DNA of 64,000 nucleotides from Sphingomonas metalli (GCF_014641735.1 NZ_BMIH01000004.1:186001-250000), one strand, 5' to 3'; counted from the stretch's first letter, positions 27,505-37,436 are shown. Notes: generated by a model not told the origin, from the sequence alone. A program made the numbers and translations.

Positions 27505-27893
27505 GCCGCTTCGCGATGCGCTTCGTCGCCGCGGCGGCGGACATCGACGAGCTGGGCCATGTCAACAATGCGGTCTGGGTCCGCTGGATCCAGGACATCG
27601 CCACCGCCCATTGGGCATCGGTGGCGCCGGCCGCGCACCAAGCCGCCTATGCCTGGGTGGTGACCCGGCACGCGATCGACTATCGCGGCAACCTGGCCGA
27701 GGGCGAGGGGGTGACCGCGGAGACCTGGGTCGGCGTGCCGAAGGGCGCGCGCTTCGACCGGCATGTCCGCTTCACCGGCGACGATGGCCGGGTGAAGGTG
27801 GAGGCGGTGACGACCTGGGCGCTGATCGACCGCGCCACCGGGCGGCTGCTGCGCGTGCGCGAGGATATCGCGGCGCCGTTCCTGGCGGGATGA
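27501..27893 (+). CDS. Acyl-CoA thioesterase (4HBT hot-dog fold)
   Basis: This 130-residue cytoplasmic protein has the 4-hydroxybenzoyl-CoA thioesterase motif DELGHVNNAVWVRWIQD near residues 14-30, which includes the catalytic Asp, and VTRHAIDYRGNL. Size is normal for a single hot-dog domain. The substrate cannot be told from sequence. The GTG start overlaps the DedA stop (GTGA), so it is probably translated from the same message. Confidence 0.88.
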   Translation: MSRFAMRFVAAAADIDELGHVNNAVWVRWIQDIATAHWASVAPAAHQAAYAWVVTRHAIDYRGNLAEGEGVTAETWVGVPKGARFDRHVRFTGDDGRVKVEAVTTWALIDRATGRLLRVREDIAAPFLAG

Positions 27894-28454
27894 CGTGGGT
27901 TCGAAGGCCTCTCGCCGACGGGATGTTACCGGATCACCCGCCGAATAGACACAATTTGGTACGATTTAGGCGTTAGCGAGACACTTGCAGTCCGCATTCG
28001 CGGCTGTACACATTCATTGTGTCACTACGGGCTGCGGGCGGTGCTTCCTTTCAGAAGGCGCCGCCCGTGGTTTTTGGGGTGGATCTTCGGTCGGCTGGCG
28101 ATCGCGACGCTCCACCCCGTTCGTGCTGAGCGTGTCGACACACTGCGCTCTTTTTGGGCTGCGGAGCCTGATCCGCTTGGCCATTAGCGTCGCCCCAGCG
28201 CAGGCTGGGGCCTCGTGCGGCTCTGGTCCCGTGCTATTACCGGGAGATCCCAGCCTGCGCTGGGATGACGATATTGGCTCAGGGAATTGAACCCGAGAGC
28301 CGGATGACGTCAGGTCGACCCGCTTCGAATCGTTCGCCCTGAGCGCAGTCGAAGGGCTTGAGACTCACCTGTGCTTCGACGTCGCTCAGCACGAACGGTT
28401 TGGGGGGAAGCGGTCGGGGGTGGCGCTTAGGGGTAGCGGGGAGGCTTCAGACCC
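27894..28454. repeat. Gap with AT-richer leader, hairpin and REP-like elements
   Basis: This is a 561-bp gap between converging genes. 27940-28020 is markedly less GC-rich and is followed by a hairpin with a T-run (28035-28075, listed separately). 28188-28270 is a paired hairpin (CGTCGCCCCAGCGCAGGC to GCCTGCGCTGGGATGACG). 28331-28398 is the CGTTCGCCC to CACGAACGG family, and a half copy sits near 28119-28142. No protein gene is supported. Confidence 0.7.
28035..28075 (+). terminator. Rho-independent-type terminator
   Basis: CGGGCGGTGCTTC pairs with GAAGGCGCCGCCCG across a 6-nt loop (one G-U pair and one bulge), followed within 4 nt by TTTTT at 28071-28075. It lies 140 bp after the thioesterase stop, far for that gene, so it may end a separate short transcript. 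Confidence 0.6.
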
Positions 28455-29666
28455 TCACCCCGCCGCCTGACCCCCCGGCGTATTCACCCCCATCGATTGC
28501 AGATAGCGCTTCACGTTGCGCGCCGCCTGGCGCAGGCGCTGCTCGTTCTCGACCATGGCGATCCGCACATAGCCCTCGCCATTCTCGCCATAGCCCACCC
28601 CCGGCGCGACCGCGACCTTGGCATGGGTGAGGAGCTGCTTGGAGAATTCGAGGCTGCCGAGATGGCGCAGCGCCGGGGGCAGCGGCGCCCAGGCGAACAT
28701 CGAGGCGGGCGGCGAGGGAATGTCCCAGCCGGCGCGGCCGAAGCTCTCGACCAGCACGTCGCGGCGCTTGTGGTAGAGCTGGCGGTTCGCCTCGACGATG
28801 TCCTGCGGCCCGTTGAGCGCGGCGCAGGCGGCGGCCTGGATGGGGGTGAAGGCGCCGTAATCGAGATACGACTTCACCCGCGTCATCGCCGCGATCAGCT
28901 TGGCGTTGCCGACCGCGAAGCCGATCCGCCAGCCGGCCATCGAATAGGTCTTGCTGAGCGAGGTGAACTCGATCGCGACGTCCTTCGCGCCCTTCACCTG
29001 GAGGATCGAGACGGTCGGCTTGCCGTCGAAATACAGCTCCGAATAGGCGAGGTCGGAGATGATCCAGACCCCGTTCTCCTTCGCCCAGGCGACGAGGCGC
29101 TCGTAGAAGGCGAGGTCGACCGTCTCGGCGGTCGGGTTCGACGGATAGTTGACGACCAGCACCGAGGGGCGCGGGATGGTGAACTCCATCGCGCGCTGGA
29201 GGCTCTCGAAATAGTGTTCGTCGGGCGTGGTCGGCACCGCGCGGATCGTCGCGCCGGCGATGATGAAGCCGAAGGTGTGGATCGGGTAGGAGGGGTTGGG
29301 CGCGAGCACCACGTCGCCCGGCGCGGTGATCGCGGTGGCGAGGCTGGCGAGCCCCTCCTTCGACCCCATGGTGACGACCACCTCCGTCTCCGGATCGACA
29401 TCGACCCCGAAGCGGCGGCCGTAATAATTCGCCTGGGCGCGGCGCAGGCCCGGAATCCCCTTGGACTGGGAATAGCCGTGCGCGGAGGGCTTGGTCGCGA
29501 CCTCCACCAGCTTCTCGATGACGTGCGGCGGCGGCGGCAGGTCGGGATTGCCCATGCCGAGGTCGATGATGTCCTCACCCCCCGCACGCGCCTGTGCCCG
29601 CATCGCATTGACCTCGGCGATGACATAGGGCGGCAGGCGCTTCATGCGGTAGAATTCGTCGGACAT
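28455..29666 (-). CDS. Class I aminotransferase, alanine transaminase (AlaC)-like
   Basis: This 403-residue PLP-dependent enzyme has the fold-type I landmarks: DLGMGNPDLPPP at the N-terminus, NYPSNPTAE, SDLAYSELYFDG, the PLP lysine in SLSKTYSMAGWRIG (near residue 241), and the C-terminal arginine in GEGYVRIAMVE. The closest remembered types are AlaC alanine transaminase and LL-diaminopimelate aminotransferase-related enzymes; substrate choice between them is uncertain. The start at 29666 leads straight into MSDEFYRMKRLPPYV, the family's usual beginning. Confidence 0.9.
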   Translation of the reverse strand: MSDEFYRMKRLPPYVIAEVNAMRAQARAGGEDIIDLGMGNPDLPPPPHVIEKLVEVATKPSAHGYSQSKGIPGLRRAQANYYGRRFGVDVDPETEVVVTMGSKEGLASLATAITAPGDVVLAPNPSYPIHTFGFIIAGATIRAVPTTPDEHYFESLQRAMEFTIPRPSVLVVNYPSNPTAETVDLAFYERLVAWAKENGVWIISDLAYSELYFDGKPTVSILQVKGAKDVAIEFTSLSKTYSMAGWRIGFAVGNAKLIAAMTRVKSYLDYGAFTPIQAAACAALNGPQDIVEANRQLYHKRRDVLVESFGRAGWDIPSPPASMFAWAPLPPALRHLGSLEFSKQLLTHAKVAVAPGVGYGENGEGYVRIAMVENEQRLRQAARNVKRYLQSMGVNTPGGQAAG

Positions 29667-29778
29667 GGCTTCCTCTTGCGGTTGCCTCGTCCGTGTACGC
29701 CCAAAGCGGCAGGCACGCCACAACCCTTCCCTGCACCGCCCCACAAGCCTAGGTTGGGGACCAGACAGGAGAGCAATC

Positions 29779-31521
29779 ATGGCCGCTTCGCCCACCGACA
29801 CCGCGCCGCCCGAGCAGGGCGGGACGCCCGGCGCGGCGGCCGGCTTTCCCAGCCTCGAGGAGATGCAGCACTGGACCTGGGTGATCGGGCGGATGCAGCA
29901 GATGATGATGGAGCAGGGCCTCGCCGCGCTGCCCGAGGTGCCCGGCGTCAACGATGCCGCGACGATCGAACGGCTGCATGATTTCTGGAGCGACAGCCTG
30001 ACGCTGTGGCAGCGATTCCTGACGCCCGGCGGTGCGGCCGAGCCGGGGGCGCCGCCGGCCGACAAGCGGTTTCGGGCGGAGGCATGGCGCGAGCCGGCCT
30101 TCGACCTCGTCCGGCAGAGCTACCAGACGATCGCCGACCATCTGCTGCGCGGGATCGATGCGCTGGACGGCGTCGAGCCGGCGCAGAAGGAGAAGATCCG
30201 CTTCGCCACCCGCGCGCTGGTGGAGGCGATGAGCCCCGCCAACTTCCCCTGGACCAATCCCGAGGTGATCGAGCGGACGATCGAGACGCGCGGCGAGAAT
30301 CTGATGAAGGGTCTGCAGCATATGCTGGCCGACATCGCGCGCGGGCAGCTGACGCATACCGACGGCGGCGCCTTCCAGGTCGGGCGGGACCTGGCGACGA
30401 CGCCGGGGCAGGTGGTGAAGCGCACGCCGCTCTACGAGCTGATCCAGTACGCCCCCGTCACCGACACGGTGGCGGACACGCCGCTGGTGATCTTTCCGCC
30501 CTGGATCAACCGCTTCTACATCCTCGACCTGACGCCCGAGAAGAGCTTCATCCGCTGGGCGACGCAGCAGGGGCTGACCGTATTCATGGTCTCGTGGCGC
30601 TCGGCCGACGCGTCGATGAAGGATGTGAGCTGGGACGATTATGTCCGCGCGCAGATCGATGCGATCGAGACGGTGCGCGACCTACTGGGCGTGAAGGCGG
30701 TGCATACGATCGGCTATTGCGTCGCGGGGACGACGCTGGCGGCGACGCTGGCGCTGCTCGCGGCGCGGGGAGAGGCGGACAGGGTTGCCAGCGCCACCTT
30801 CTTCACCGCGCAGGTCGACTTCGCCGAGGCGGGCGAGCTGAAGCATTTCGTCGACGACGAGCAGCTGGCGATGATCGCGGCGCTGTCGCCCGAGGGGTTC
30901 CTCGACGGGCGCTACATGGCCGCGACCTTCAACCTGCTGCGCGGGCGCGACCTGATCTGGAACTACGTCACCAACAATTACCTGCTCGGCAAGGACTATG
31001 CGCCGTTCGACCTGCTCCACTGGAACGGCGACATCACCAACCTGCCGGCCAAGTGGCACCTGTCGTACCTGACCGACCTGTATCGCGACAATCTGCTGGT
31101 GAAGCCGGGCGCGATCAGCGTCGACGGGACGCCGATCGACCTCTCCCGCGTGGCGACCCCCAGCTATGTCCAGGCGGGGCGCGAGGACCATATCGCCCCG
31201 GCCGAAAGCGTGTGGAAGGTGACGCAGCATTTCGCCGGCCCGGTCCGCTTCGTGCTGGCGGGATCGGGGCATATCGCGGGCGTGGTCAACCCGCCGGCCG
31301 CGGGCAAATACCAATATTGGACCAACGACGCGCCCGCCGAGTCGCTGGCGGACTTCGTCGCCGGGGCGACCGAGACCAAGGGCAGCTGGTGGCCCGACTG
31401 GCAGGCCTGGCTGGCGCAGCGGGGCGGCGGGCAGGTGCCCGCCACCGGGGCGCGGGTGCCGGGCGAGGGCGCGCTGCCCGCGCTCGAGCCGGCGCCGGGG
31501 CGCTATGTGACGCAGCGCTGA
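29779..31521 (+). CDS. phaC: Class I polyhydroxyalkanoate synthase
   Basis: PhaC polymerises (R)-3-hydroxyacyl-CoA into storage polyester on granules. The 580-residue protein has the class I N-terminal domain (about 1-190), then FPPWINRFYILDL and the lipase-like box GYCVAG with the catalytic Cys near residue 314. The Asp is in AGREDHIAP (near 468) and the His in GSGHIAGV (near 496). Length fits class I, which needs no PhaE or PhaR partner. It is divergent from the aminotransferase and followed by a phasin gene. The ribosome site is AGGAGAG. Confidence 0.96.
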   Translation: MAASPTDTAPPEQGGTPGAAAGFPSLEEMQHWTWVIGRMQQMMMEQGLAALPEVPGVNDAATIERLHDFWSDSLTLWQRFLTPGGAAEPGAPPADKRFRAEAWREPAFDLVRQSYQTIADHLLRGIDALDGVEPAQKEKIRFATRALVEAMSPANFPWTNPEVIERTIETRGENLMKGLQHMLADIARGQLTHTDGGAFQVGRDLATTPGQVVKRTPLYELIQYAPVTDTVADTPLVIFPPWINRFYILDLTPEKSFIRWATQQGLTVFMVSWRSADASMKDVSWDDYVRAQIDAIETVRDLLGVKAVHTIGYCVAGTTLAATLALLAARGEADRVASATFFTAQVDFAEAGELKHFVDDEQLAMIAALSPEGFLDGRYMAATFNLLRGRDLIWNYVTNNYLLGKDYAPFDLLHWNGDITNLPAKWHLSYLTDLYRDNLLVKPGAISVDGTPIDLSRVATPSYVQAGREDHIAPAESVWKVTQHFAGPVRFVLAGSGHIAGVVNPPAAGKYQYWTNDAPAESLADFVAGATETKGSWWPDWQAWLAQRGGGQVPATGARVPGEGALPALEPAPGRYVTQR

Positions 31522-31524
31522 CGC

Positions 31525-31544
31525 TTTTGTTGCACTGCACAAAA
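31525..31544. promoter_or_regulatory. Possible phasin-repressor operator
   Basis: TTTTGTTGCACTGCACAAAA is an imperfect inverted repeat with TGCA cores directly upstream of the phasin gene. TGC-rich repeats of this kind are bound by the granule-associated repressor PhaR in other alphaproteobacteria. A weak promoter (TTGTTT at 31549, TATGTT at 31572, 17-bp spacer) follows. Function is inferred. Confidence 0.5.
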
Positions 31545-31605
31545 GGGCTTGTTTCCGCCGTTTCGATCTACTATGTTGCGCCGCAGCAGAGTTGGAGGCG
31601 GATGC

Positions 31606-32541
31606 ATGGCTGCACCCAGTAACAAGCGCCCGAAGCGCGCGCCCGCGCCGGCGAGCGCGGGAATTCCGGGTATCGTCGCGCCGCTCGCGTCGCCCGCGCC
31701 GGTGTTGCCCGACCCCGAGACGGTGGTCGAGCAGGCGCTGCACGTCCCCGCCGCCCTCGCCCGCCCGGTCCGTAAGGCGCCGGTGCGCAAGGCGAAGCCG
31801 GTCGAGGCCGAGTCGCCCGCGATCGATTCGCCCGCACCCGCGCCCGCCACGATCCCCGAGATCGTGCAGCAGGCCGAGCCGGCGCGGGCCGTGGCCGTCG
31901 AGGCGGCCGCGGACGTGGCCGGGACGACGAGCGCGTCGGCCGAGTCGCTCGCCGAGACCGCGCAGGACGCCGTCGAGACGCTTCAGACACAGGCGGCCGA
32001 GACCGCCGAGCAGGTGACCGGGTCCGCCGAGGCGACGGTCGCCCACATCGCCGAAACCACAACGACCGCGGCACAAGCCGTCCACGCCAAGCAGGAGCAG
32101 ACGATCATGGATACCATCCAGAACAGCGCCGAGAAGACCCAGGCCATGTTCGCCGACGCCAACGATCGCGCCAAGGGCGCGATGGAGAAGGGCGCGAAGT
32201 TCTTCCAGGAGCTGACCGAGTTCGGCAAGGGCAATGTCGAGGCGGTCGTCGAATCGTCGAAGATCGCCGCCAAGGGCTTCGAGACGCTCGGCCAGGACGC
32301 GGCCGCCTACTGGAAGTCGTCGTTCGAGGACGCGACCCAGGCGATGCGCACGCTCGCCGCGATCAAGTCGCCGACCGAGCTGATGAAGTTCCAGGCCGAC
32401 TATGTCCGCTCGAGCTTCGACGCGATGGTCGCCCAGGCCTCGCGCGGGACCGAGGCGTCGCTGAAGCTGGCCGGCGAGGTCGCGCAGCCGATCTCGAACC
32501 GCGTCGCGGTCGCGGCCGAGAAGATGAAGGTCGTCGCCTGA
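31606..32541 (+). CDS. Phasin family protein with long Ala/Pro-rich N-terminus
   Basis: The protein has 311 residues. Residues 1-160 are low-complexity (Ala, Pro, Glu, with repeated [11 protein letters not shown] and AETAEQ-like helices) and would be disordered or coiled-coil. The C-terminal 145 residues, starting [19 protein letters not shown], form a phasin_2-type helical domain ([23 protein letters not shown]). Phasins coat PHA granules and control their size. The start at 31606 follows a GGAGG site; 31549 is a weaker alternative. It sits 84 bp after phaC. Confidence 0.9.
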   Translation: MAAPSNKRPKRAPAPASAGIPGIVAPLASPAPVLPDPETVVEQALHVPAALARPVRKAPVRKAKPVEAESPAIDSPAPAPATIPEIVQQAEPARAVAVEAAADVAGTTSASAESLAETAQDAVETLQTQAAETAEQVTGSAEATVAHIAETTTTAAQAVHAKQEQTIMDTIQNSAEKTQAMFADANDRAKGAMEKGAKFFQELTEFGKGNVEAVVESSKIAAKGFETLGQDAAAYWKSSFEDATQAMRTLAAIKSPTELMKFQADYVRSSFDAMVAQASRGTEASLKLAGEVAQPISNRVAVAAEKMKVVA

Positions 32542-32555
32542 CGATATCCGCCGGT

Positions 32556-32571
32556 CGCCCCGATCGGGGCG
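32556..32571. terminator. Palindrome after the phasin gene
   Basis: CGCCCCGATCGGGGCG is a perfect 16-bp palindrome 14 bp after the stop codon. There is no T-run, so termination is only suggested by position. Confidence 0.3.
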
Positions 32572-32725
32572 GCGGCGGCAGCAAGGGGCGCGTCGCGCGC
32601 GGGGATCCCCCGCCGCGCCGCGCCCCTTTCGCGTCCGCGCGAGGCGCGGGGCTCCGCGCGGGGACTTGCCCGCGGCGACGAGAATGCCATATTTCGCCGC
32701 ACACAGGCATAGGAAGGCAACGAGC

Positions 32726-33064
32726 ATGACCGAGCGCCACGATGGCGACGGCAGCGACGAGAATGGCGGCACGGGCGTCGGCGTCGCGACCAAGACCCGC
32801 GCGAAGACCAAGAAGCCGACCCCCTATCGGGTGCTGATGCTCAACGACGACTATACCCCTATGGAATTCGTGGTGCTCTGCCTCCAGCGCTTCTTCCGCA
32901 TGGACATGGAGCAGGCGACGCGGGTGATGCTCCACGTCCACCAGCGCGGCGTGGGGGTGTGCGGCATCTTCTCCTACGAGGTCGCCGAGACCAAGGTGGG
33001 GCAGGTGATCGACTTCGCCCGGCAAAACCAGCATCCGCTGCAATGCACGCTGGAAAAGGCCTGA
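32726..33064 (+). CDS. clpS: ATP-dependent Clp protease adaptor ClpS
   Basis: ClpS delivers N-degron substrates to ClpAP. The 112-residue protein has a flexible charged N-terminus and the ClpS core with [17 protein letters not shown] (residues about 34-50, including the Asn-Asp pair that binds the substrate amino group). [23 protein letters not shown] follows. Size is normal. No clpA follows within the window; the next gene is on the other strand. Confidence 0.96.
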   Translation: MTERHDGDGSDENGGTGVGVATKTRAKTKKPTPYRVLMLNDDYTPMEFVVLCLQRFFRMDMEQATRVMLHVHQRGVGVCGIFSYEVAETKVGQVIDFARQNQHPLQCTLEKA

Positions 33065-33494
33065 ACGGGCGGCGGCGGAGGCCGGCGGGGCGTTCCTAGG
33101 GCCGGCTGCGAACGGGCCGGAGCCGCGTGAGGCCCCAGCCTGCGCTAGGGCGACGGTTCGGATCGGGGCCTAAGGCGATCGTCATCCCGGCGAAGGCCGG
33201 GATCTCCCGGTGATGGCGCGCGGCAGGAGCCGCGAGAGGCCCCAGCCTGCGCTGGGGCGACGGTTCGGGAGAGGCGGAAGCGTGGCTTCGGGCCCGGCCC
33301 GTGTGGCCGACGAAGGCCGGATCGCGCGGAGGCGCGGAGGGCGCGGAGAAGGGGTGCAGGCGGAAGCGTGGCCTAGGTTCGGCGCCGTCGTCGGCGTGGC
33401 GGGGTCGGCACGGGTTCCCCCTCGAGGGACAGCGCAAATATCCGTCGGAGCGGCGGCGTGCTTGCCGGCGGCCGACCCGCTCAGCCGCGGACGG
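33065..33494. repeat. Gap with REP-like and GCGGAG tandem repeats
   Basis: There is no gene. A half-element ends at 33156. 33180-33263 is a paired hairpin (CGTCATCCCGGCGAAGGCC to GCCTGCGCTGGGGCGACGG). 33323-33352 holds tandem GCGCGGAGG units related to the inverted pair at 39664-39820. The rest is GC-rich and featureless. Confidence 0.7.
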
Positions 33495-34229
33495 TCAGCC
33501 GCGCACGGTCAGCCAGCCCATGTCCAGCCCGGCATAGCGGTCGATATAGTTGGCGATGCGGACCAGCGACGCCTCGTCGCGGATCGTGAAGCGGCCGCCC
33601 TCGCGCCCGATCAGCCGCTCCTCCTCGAGCTGGCGGATCATCCGGTTGACATGGACCGCGGTGAGGCCGGTGGCGTCGCCCATCTCCTCCTGGGTGATGC
33701 CGGGGGCGAAGCTGTCGATGCCGGCCGGCGCGGTGGCGCGCAGGCGGTTGCGCAGTTCGAGCAGCAGCGCCGCCACCCGGGCCTTGGCCGAGGTGCGACC
33801 GACCGCCGCGAGCCGGTCGCTCATCGCCACCCGCTCGACCTGCTCGAGCGCGAGCAGCCCCAGGCCGATGCGCGGGCAGCGCAGCACGACATCGGCGAGC
33901 GCCTGGCGGTCGATCGCGCCGAGGCTGCTGTCATGGACCGCCATCACCGTGTCCGGCGCCTTGGCATAGACGAGCGAGGTGGTGGCGATCAGGTCGCCGG
34001 GGAAGAGGAAGCGCTGGATCTGCCGGCTGCCGTCGTCGAGCAGCACATAGCTCATCATCATGCCCCGCCGCAGCACGAAGAGTTCGGCGACGCGGTCATT
34101 CTCGCTGAACAGGACGCCGTTGCGCCTGACCCGCCGCTCGCGTTCCTCCACGCCGGTCAACAGCGCATGCTCGTCGGGGGAGAGGGCAATCAGACGGGTA
34201 AGGCGATCCGCGAACACACTTTCCGACAC
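33495..34229 (-). CDS. Crp/Fnr-family transcriptional regulator
   Basis: The protein has 244 residues. The N-terminal cyclic-nucleotide-binding fold includes LFSENDRVAELFVLRRGMMMSYVL and FLFPGDLIATTSL (near residues 73-85). A long dimer helix and a winged-helix domain (GITQEEMGDATGLTAVHVNRMIRQLEEERLI) follow. There is no N-terminal Cys cluster, so it is not an FNR oxygen sensor of the usual kind; its effector is unknown. It is read with a GTG start (34229) after GGGGGAAA. It is divergent from murA. Confidence 0.92.
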   Translation of the reverse strand: MSESVFADRLTRLIALSPDEHALLTGVEERERRVRRNGVLFSENDRVAELFVLRRGMMMSYVLLDDGSRQIQRFLFPGDLIATTSLVYAKAPDTVMAVHDSSLGAIDRQALADVVLRCPRIGLGLLALEQVERVAMSDRLAAVGRTSAKARVAALLLELRNRLRATAPAGIDSFAPGITQEEMGDATGLTAVHVNRMIRQLEEERLIGREGGRFTIRDEASLVRIANYIDRYAGLDMGWLTVRG

Positions 34230-34395
34230 GTCGTGATATTTCCCCCAAAGGCCAGTCGTTTATGGGCTATCGCTTCGTACTCGCATTAAAGTCGATCAAC
34301 GGGGCTGACGTATGCGGCGTGTGGGCCGTCGCGGCGGCGGCGGCCGGCCGCGCGGCGGCGCTTGCACGATGCGACGGGGGCGATAGAGCCGTGGC

Positions 34396-35679
34396 ATGGA
34401 TCGCATCATCATCCGCGGCGGTCGCCGCCTGTCCGGCCGCCTGCCCATTTCCGGCGCGAAGAACGCCGCGCTGACGCTCATGCCCTGCGCGCTGCTCACC
34501 GACGAGCCGCTGACGCTGCGCAACCTGCCGCGGCTCGCCGATGTCGACGGGTTCGGCCATCTGCTCAACCAGCTCGGCGCCTCGACCCGGATCGAGGGGA
34601 CGCGGCCGGAGGATTTCGGGCGGGTGATGACGATCCGCGCGGGCAAGCTGACCAGCACCGAGGCGCCCTACGACATCGTGCGCAAGATGCGCGCGTCGAT
34701 CCTGGTGCTCGGCCCGGTGCTGGCGCGGGCGGGCGAGGCGCGGGTGTCGCTGCCGGGCGGGTGCGCGATCGGCAACCGGCCGATCGACCTCCATCTCAAG
34801 GCGCTGGAGGCGATCGGCGCGGAGCTGGAGATGGCGGCGGGATACGTCCGCGCGGTGGCGCCGGGGGGGCGGCTGACCGGCGGCACCTATCGCTTCCCGG
34901 TCGTGTCGGTGGGCGCGACCGAGAATGTCGTCATGGCGGCAGTGCTGGCCAAGGGCCCGACAAGGATCGAGAATGCGGCGCGCGAGCCCGAGATCGTCGA
35001 CCTGTGCCGCTGCCTGGTCGCGATGGGCGCGCGGATCGAGGGGATCGGCACGGGGACGCTGGAGATCGAGGGCGTCGACCGGCTGCACGGCGCGACCTAT
35101 GCGGTGATGCCCGACCGGATCGAGGCGGGCAGCTATGCCTGCGCGGCGGCGATCACCGGCGGCGACCTGACCCTGACCGGCGTGGCCGCCGACGACATGG
35201 GCGCGACCCTGTCGGCGCTGACCGAGGCGGGGGTGACGGTGGAGGCGGGCCGGGACAGCGTGCGGATCGCCGCCAACGGCCCGCTCAGGCCGCTGACGCT
35301 GACCACCGCGCCCTTCCCCGGCTTCGCCACCGACATGCAGGCGCAGTTCATGGCGATGCTGTGCAAGGCGGACGGATCGAGCGTGCTGACCGAGACGATC
35401 TTCGAGAACCGCTACATGCACGTGCCCGAACTGGCGCGGATGGGGGCGGACATCACCGTGTCGGGCCGTACCGCGGTGGTGCGCGGGGTCGAGCGGCTGG
35501 TCGGCGCGCCGGTGATGGCCACCGACCTGCGCGCCTCGATGAGCCTGATCCTGGCGGGGCTGGCGGCGGAGGGCGAGACGCAGGTCAGCCGCGTCTATCA
35601 TCTCGACCGCGGTTACGAGCGGCTGGAGGAGAAGCTGTCGGCGGTCGGCGCGGATATCGAGCGGGTGGGCGACGGCTGA
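34396..35679 (+). CDS. murA: UDP-N-acetylglucosamine 1-carboxyvinyltransferase
   Basis: MurA makes the first committed peptidoglycan precursor by adding enolpyruvate to UDP-GlcNAc. The 427-residue protein has the two inside-out barrel domains. It starts [23 protein letters not shown] with the substrate Lys-Asn pair, and the active-site Cys123 lies in [15 protein letters not shown]. The presence of Cys predicts fosfomycin sensitivity of the enzyme. [13 protein letters not shown] near the C-terminus is also typical. The stop overlaps the next gene's ATG by one base (TGATG). Confidence 0.97.
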   Translation: MDRIIIRGGRRLSGRLPISGAKNAALTLMPCALLTDEPLTLRNLPRLADVDGFGHLLNQLGASTRIEGTRPEDFGRVMTIRAGKLTSTEAPYDIVRKMRASILVLGPVLARAGEARVSLPGGCAIGNRPIDLHLKALEAIGAELEMAAGYVRAVAPGGRLTGGTYRFPVVSVGATENVVMAAVLAKGPTRIENAAREPEIVDLCRCLVAMGARIEGIGTGTLEIEGVDRLHGATYAVMPDRIEAGSYACAAAITGGDLTLTGVAADDMGATLSALTEAGVTVEAGRDSVRIAANGPLRPLTLTTAPFPGFATDMQAQFMAMLCKADGSSVLTETIFENRYMHVPELARMGADITVSGRTAVVRGVERLVGAPVMATDLRASMSLILAGLAAEGETQVSRVYHLDRGYERLEEKLSAVGADIERVGDG

Positions 35680-37436
35680 TGCGCACCGCGGCGGCGCTGC
35701 TGCTGGCGGGGCTGGCGCTCGCCGGCTGCACCACGGCCGGGCTGCGGCCGGCCGGCCCCATGGCCGACGGCGATGCCGCGCCGGTCGAGGTGCACATCCT
35801 CGCCTTCAACGATTTCCACGGCAATCTCGCCAAGCCCGAACTGTCGATGCCGGTGACGGGCCCGGACGGGCGGACGGTGCAGGCGCCCGCCGGCGGCGCG
35901 GCCTGGCTGGCGGCGACGATCGCCGCGCTGCGCGCGCAGGCTCCGCACAGCGTCACCGTCGCGGCGGGGGACATGACGGGGGCGAGCCCGCTCGTCTCCT
36001 CGATCTTCCTCGACGAGCCGACGATCGCGGTGATGAACCGGATCGGCGTCGACCTGAACGCGGCGGGCAACCACGAATTCGACCGCGGCACGGCGGAGCT
36101 GCTGCGGCTGCAGCGCGGCGGGTGCGACCGGGTGGCGGTGAGCACCCGCACCGCGGAGCCGTGCCGGCTGGAGCCTTTCGGCGGCGCGGGCTTCACCTAT
36201 CTCAGCGCCAACACGGTCGGGCCGGACGGGCGCACGCTGCTGCCCGCCACCGCGATGCGGACGGTGGAGGATCATGGCCGCACGATCCGGATCGGCTTTA
36301 TCGGGCTGACCACCCACTCGACCCAGACGCTGGTCAGCCCCGCCGGCATCCGCGGCGTGCGCTTCGGCGACGAGGCGGAGGCGGCCAATGAAGAGGTCGG
36401 GCGGCTGAAGGCGGCGGGCGCGGATGCGATCGTGGTGCTGATCCACGAAGGCGGCCGGCAGGAGGGTGGGCCGAACGACTGCCGCGCCCTGTCGGGGGCG
36501 ATCCGGCCGATCCTCGACCGGCTCGACACCCGCGTCGACCTGGTCGTGTCGGGCCATACGCACCGCTCCTATATCTGCGACTATGCCCAATATGCGCCTG
36601 ACCGACCCTTTCTGCTGACCAGCGCGGAGAAGTTCGGGACGCTCGTCACCGATGCGGTGCTCACGATCGATCCGGCGACGCACCGCGTCGTGGCGAAGCG
36701 CGCGCGCAACGTGGTGGTGCAGAATGACGGCTATGCCGGGCCGGACGGTCCGGTCGCGCCGACCGATCGCGCGCCGCGGCCGGCGCCGGACCCGGGCGTC
36801 GCCGCGATCGTCGCCCGCTATACCGCCGCGGCCGCGCCGCTGGCGAATGCGCCCGCCGGCCGCCTGTCCGCGCCGCTGGCCAAGGCGACCGACCAGATGA
36901 CCGAATCGCCGCTCGGCAACCTGATCGCCGACGCGCAGCTCGCCGCGACGCGGCCGGCGGGCGCGGTTGCCGCGCTGATGAACCCCGGCGGGATCCGCAC
37001 CGGGCTGATCCCCGGTCCGGGCGGGCAACTGAGCTATGGCGACATCTACGCCACCCAGCCGTTCGGCAACATGCTGACGGTGCGGGACTATAGCGGCGCG
37101 GAACTGCGCGCGGCGCTGGAGCAGCAGTTCGAGCGCAAAATCCTGCTCGCGGTCGCCGGCATCCGCTATGCCTATGATGCGAACCGGCCGGCGGGGGCGC
37201 GCGTGTCGGACATCCGGATCGGCGGGCGACCGCTGGCGGAGGCGGCTCATTATCGCGTGGCGGTGAGCAATTTCCTGTCACTGGGCGGCGACGGCTTCTC
37301 GACGCTGACAGCGGGACACGACGTGGCGGAGGGGCCGGTCGACGTCGATGCGTTGCGCGCCTATCTGTCCGCCGGCGCGACGGTGGTGCCGCCGGCGCTG
37401 GGGCGGGTGACGGATCGGACGGTGAGGGCGCGATAG
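35679..37436 (+). CDS. 5'-nucleotidase / metallophosphatase lipoprotein
   Basis: The protein has 585 residues. A lipoprotein signal ends at the lipobox LAGC (Cys17). The N-terminal metallophosphatase domain has NDFHGNL, AGDMTGASPL, AGNHEFDRG and VSGHTHRSY, the set that holds the di-metal centre. The C-terminal 5'-nucleotidase domain has MNPGGIRTGL, YGDIYATQPFGNML and NFLSLGGDGFSTL. It probably hydrolyses extracellular nucleotides in the periplasm. The start overlaps the murA stop by one base. Confidence 0.93.
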   Translation: MRTAAALLLAGLALAGCTTAGLRPAGPMADGDAAPVEVHILAFNDFHGNLAKPELSMPVTGPDGRTVQAPAGGAAWLAATIAALRAQAPHSVTVAAGDMTGASPLVSSIFLDEPTIAVMNRIGVDLNAAGNHEFDRGTAELLRLQRGGCDRVAVSTRTAEPCRLEPFGGAGFTYLSANTVGPDGRTLLPATAMRTVEDHGRTIRIGFIGLTTHSTQTLVSPAGIRGVRFGDEAEAANEEVGRLKAAGADAIVVLIHEGGRQEGGPNDCRALSGAIRPILDRLDTRVDLVVSGHTHRSYICDYAQYAPDRPFLLTSAEKFGTLVTDAVLTIDPATHRVVAKRARNVVVQNDGYAGPDGPVAPTDRAPRPAPDPGVAAIVARYTAAAAPLANAPAGRLSAPLAKATDQMTESPLGNLIADAQLAATRPAGAVAALMNPGGIRTGLIPGPGGQLSYGDIYATQPFGNMLTVRDYSGAELRAALEQQFERKILLAVAGIRYAYDANRPAGARVSDIRIGGRPLAEAAHYRVAVSNFLSLGGDGFSTLTAGHDVAEGPVDVDALRAYLSAGATVVPPALGRVTDRTVRAR

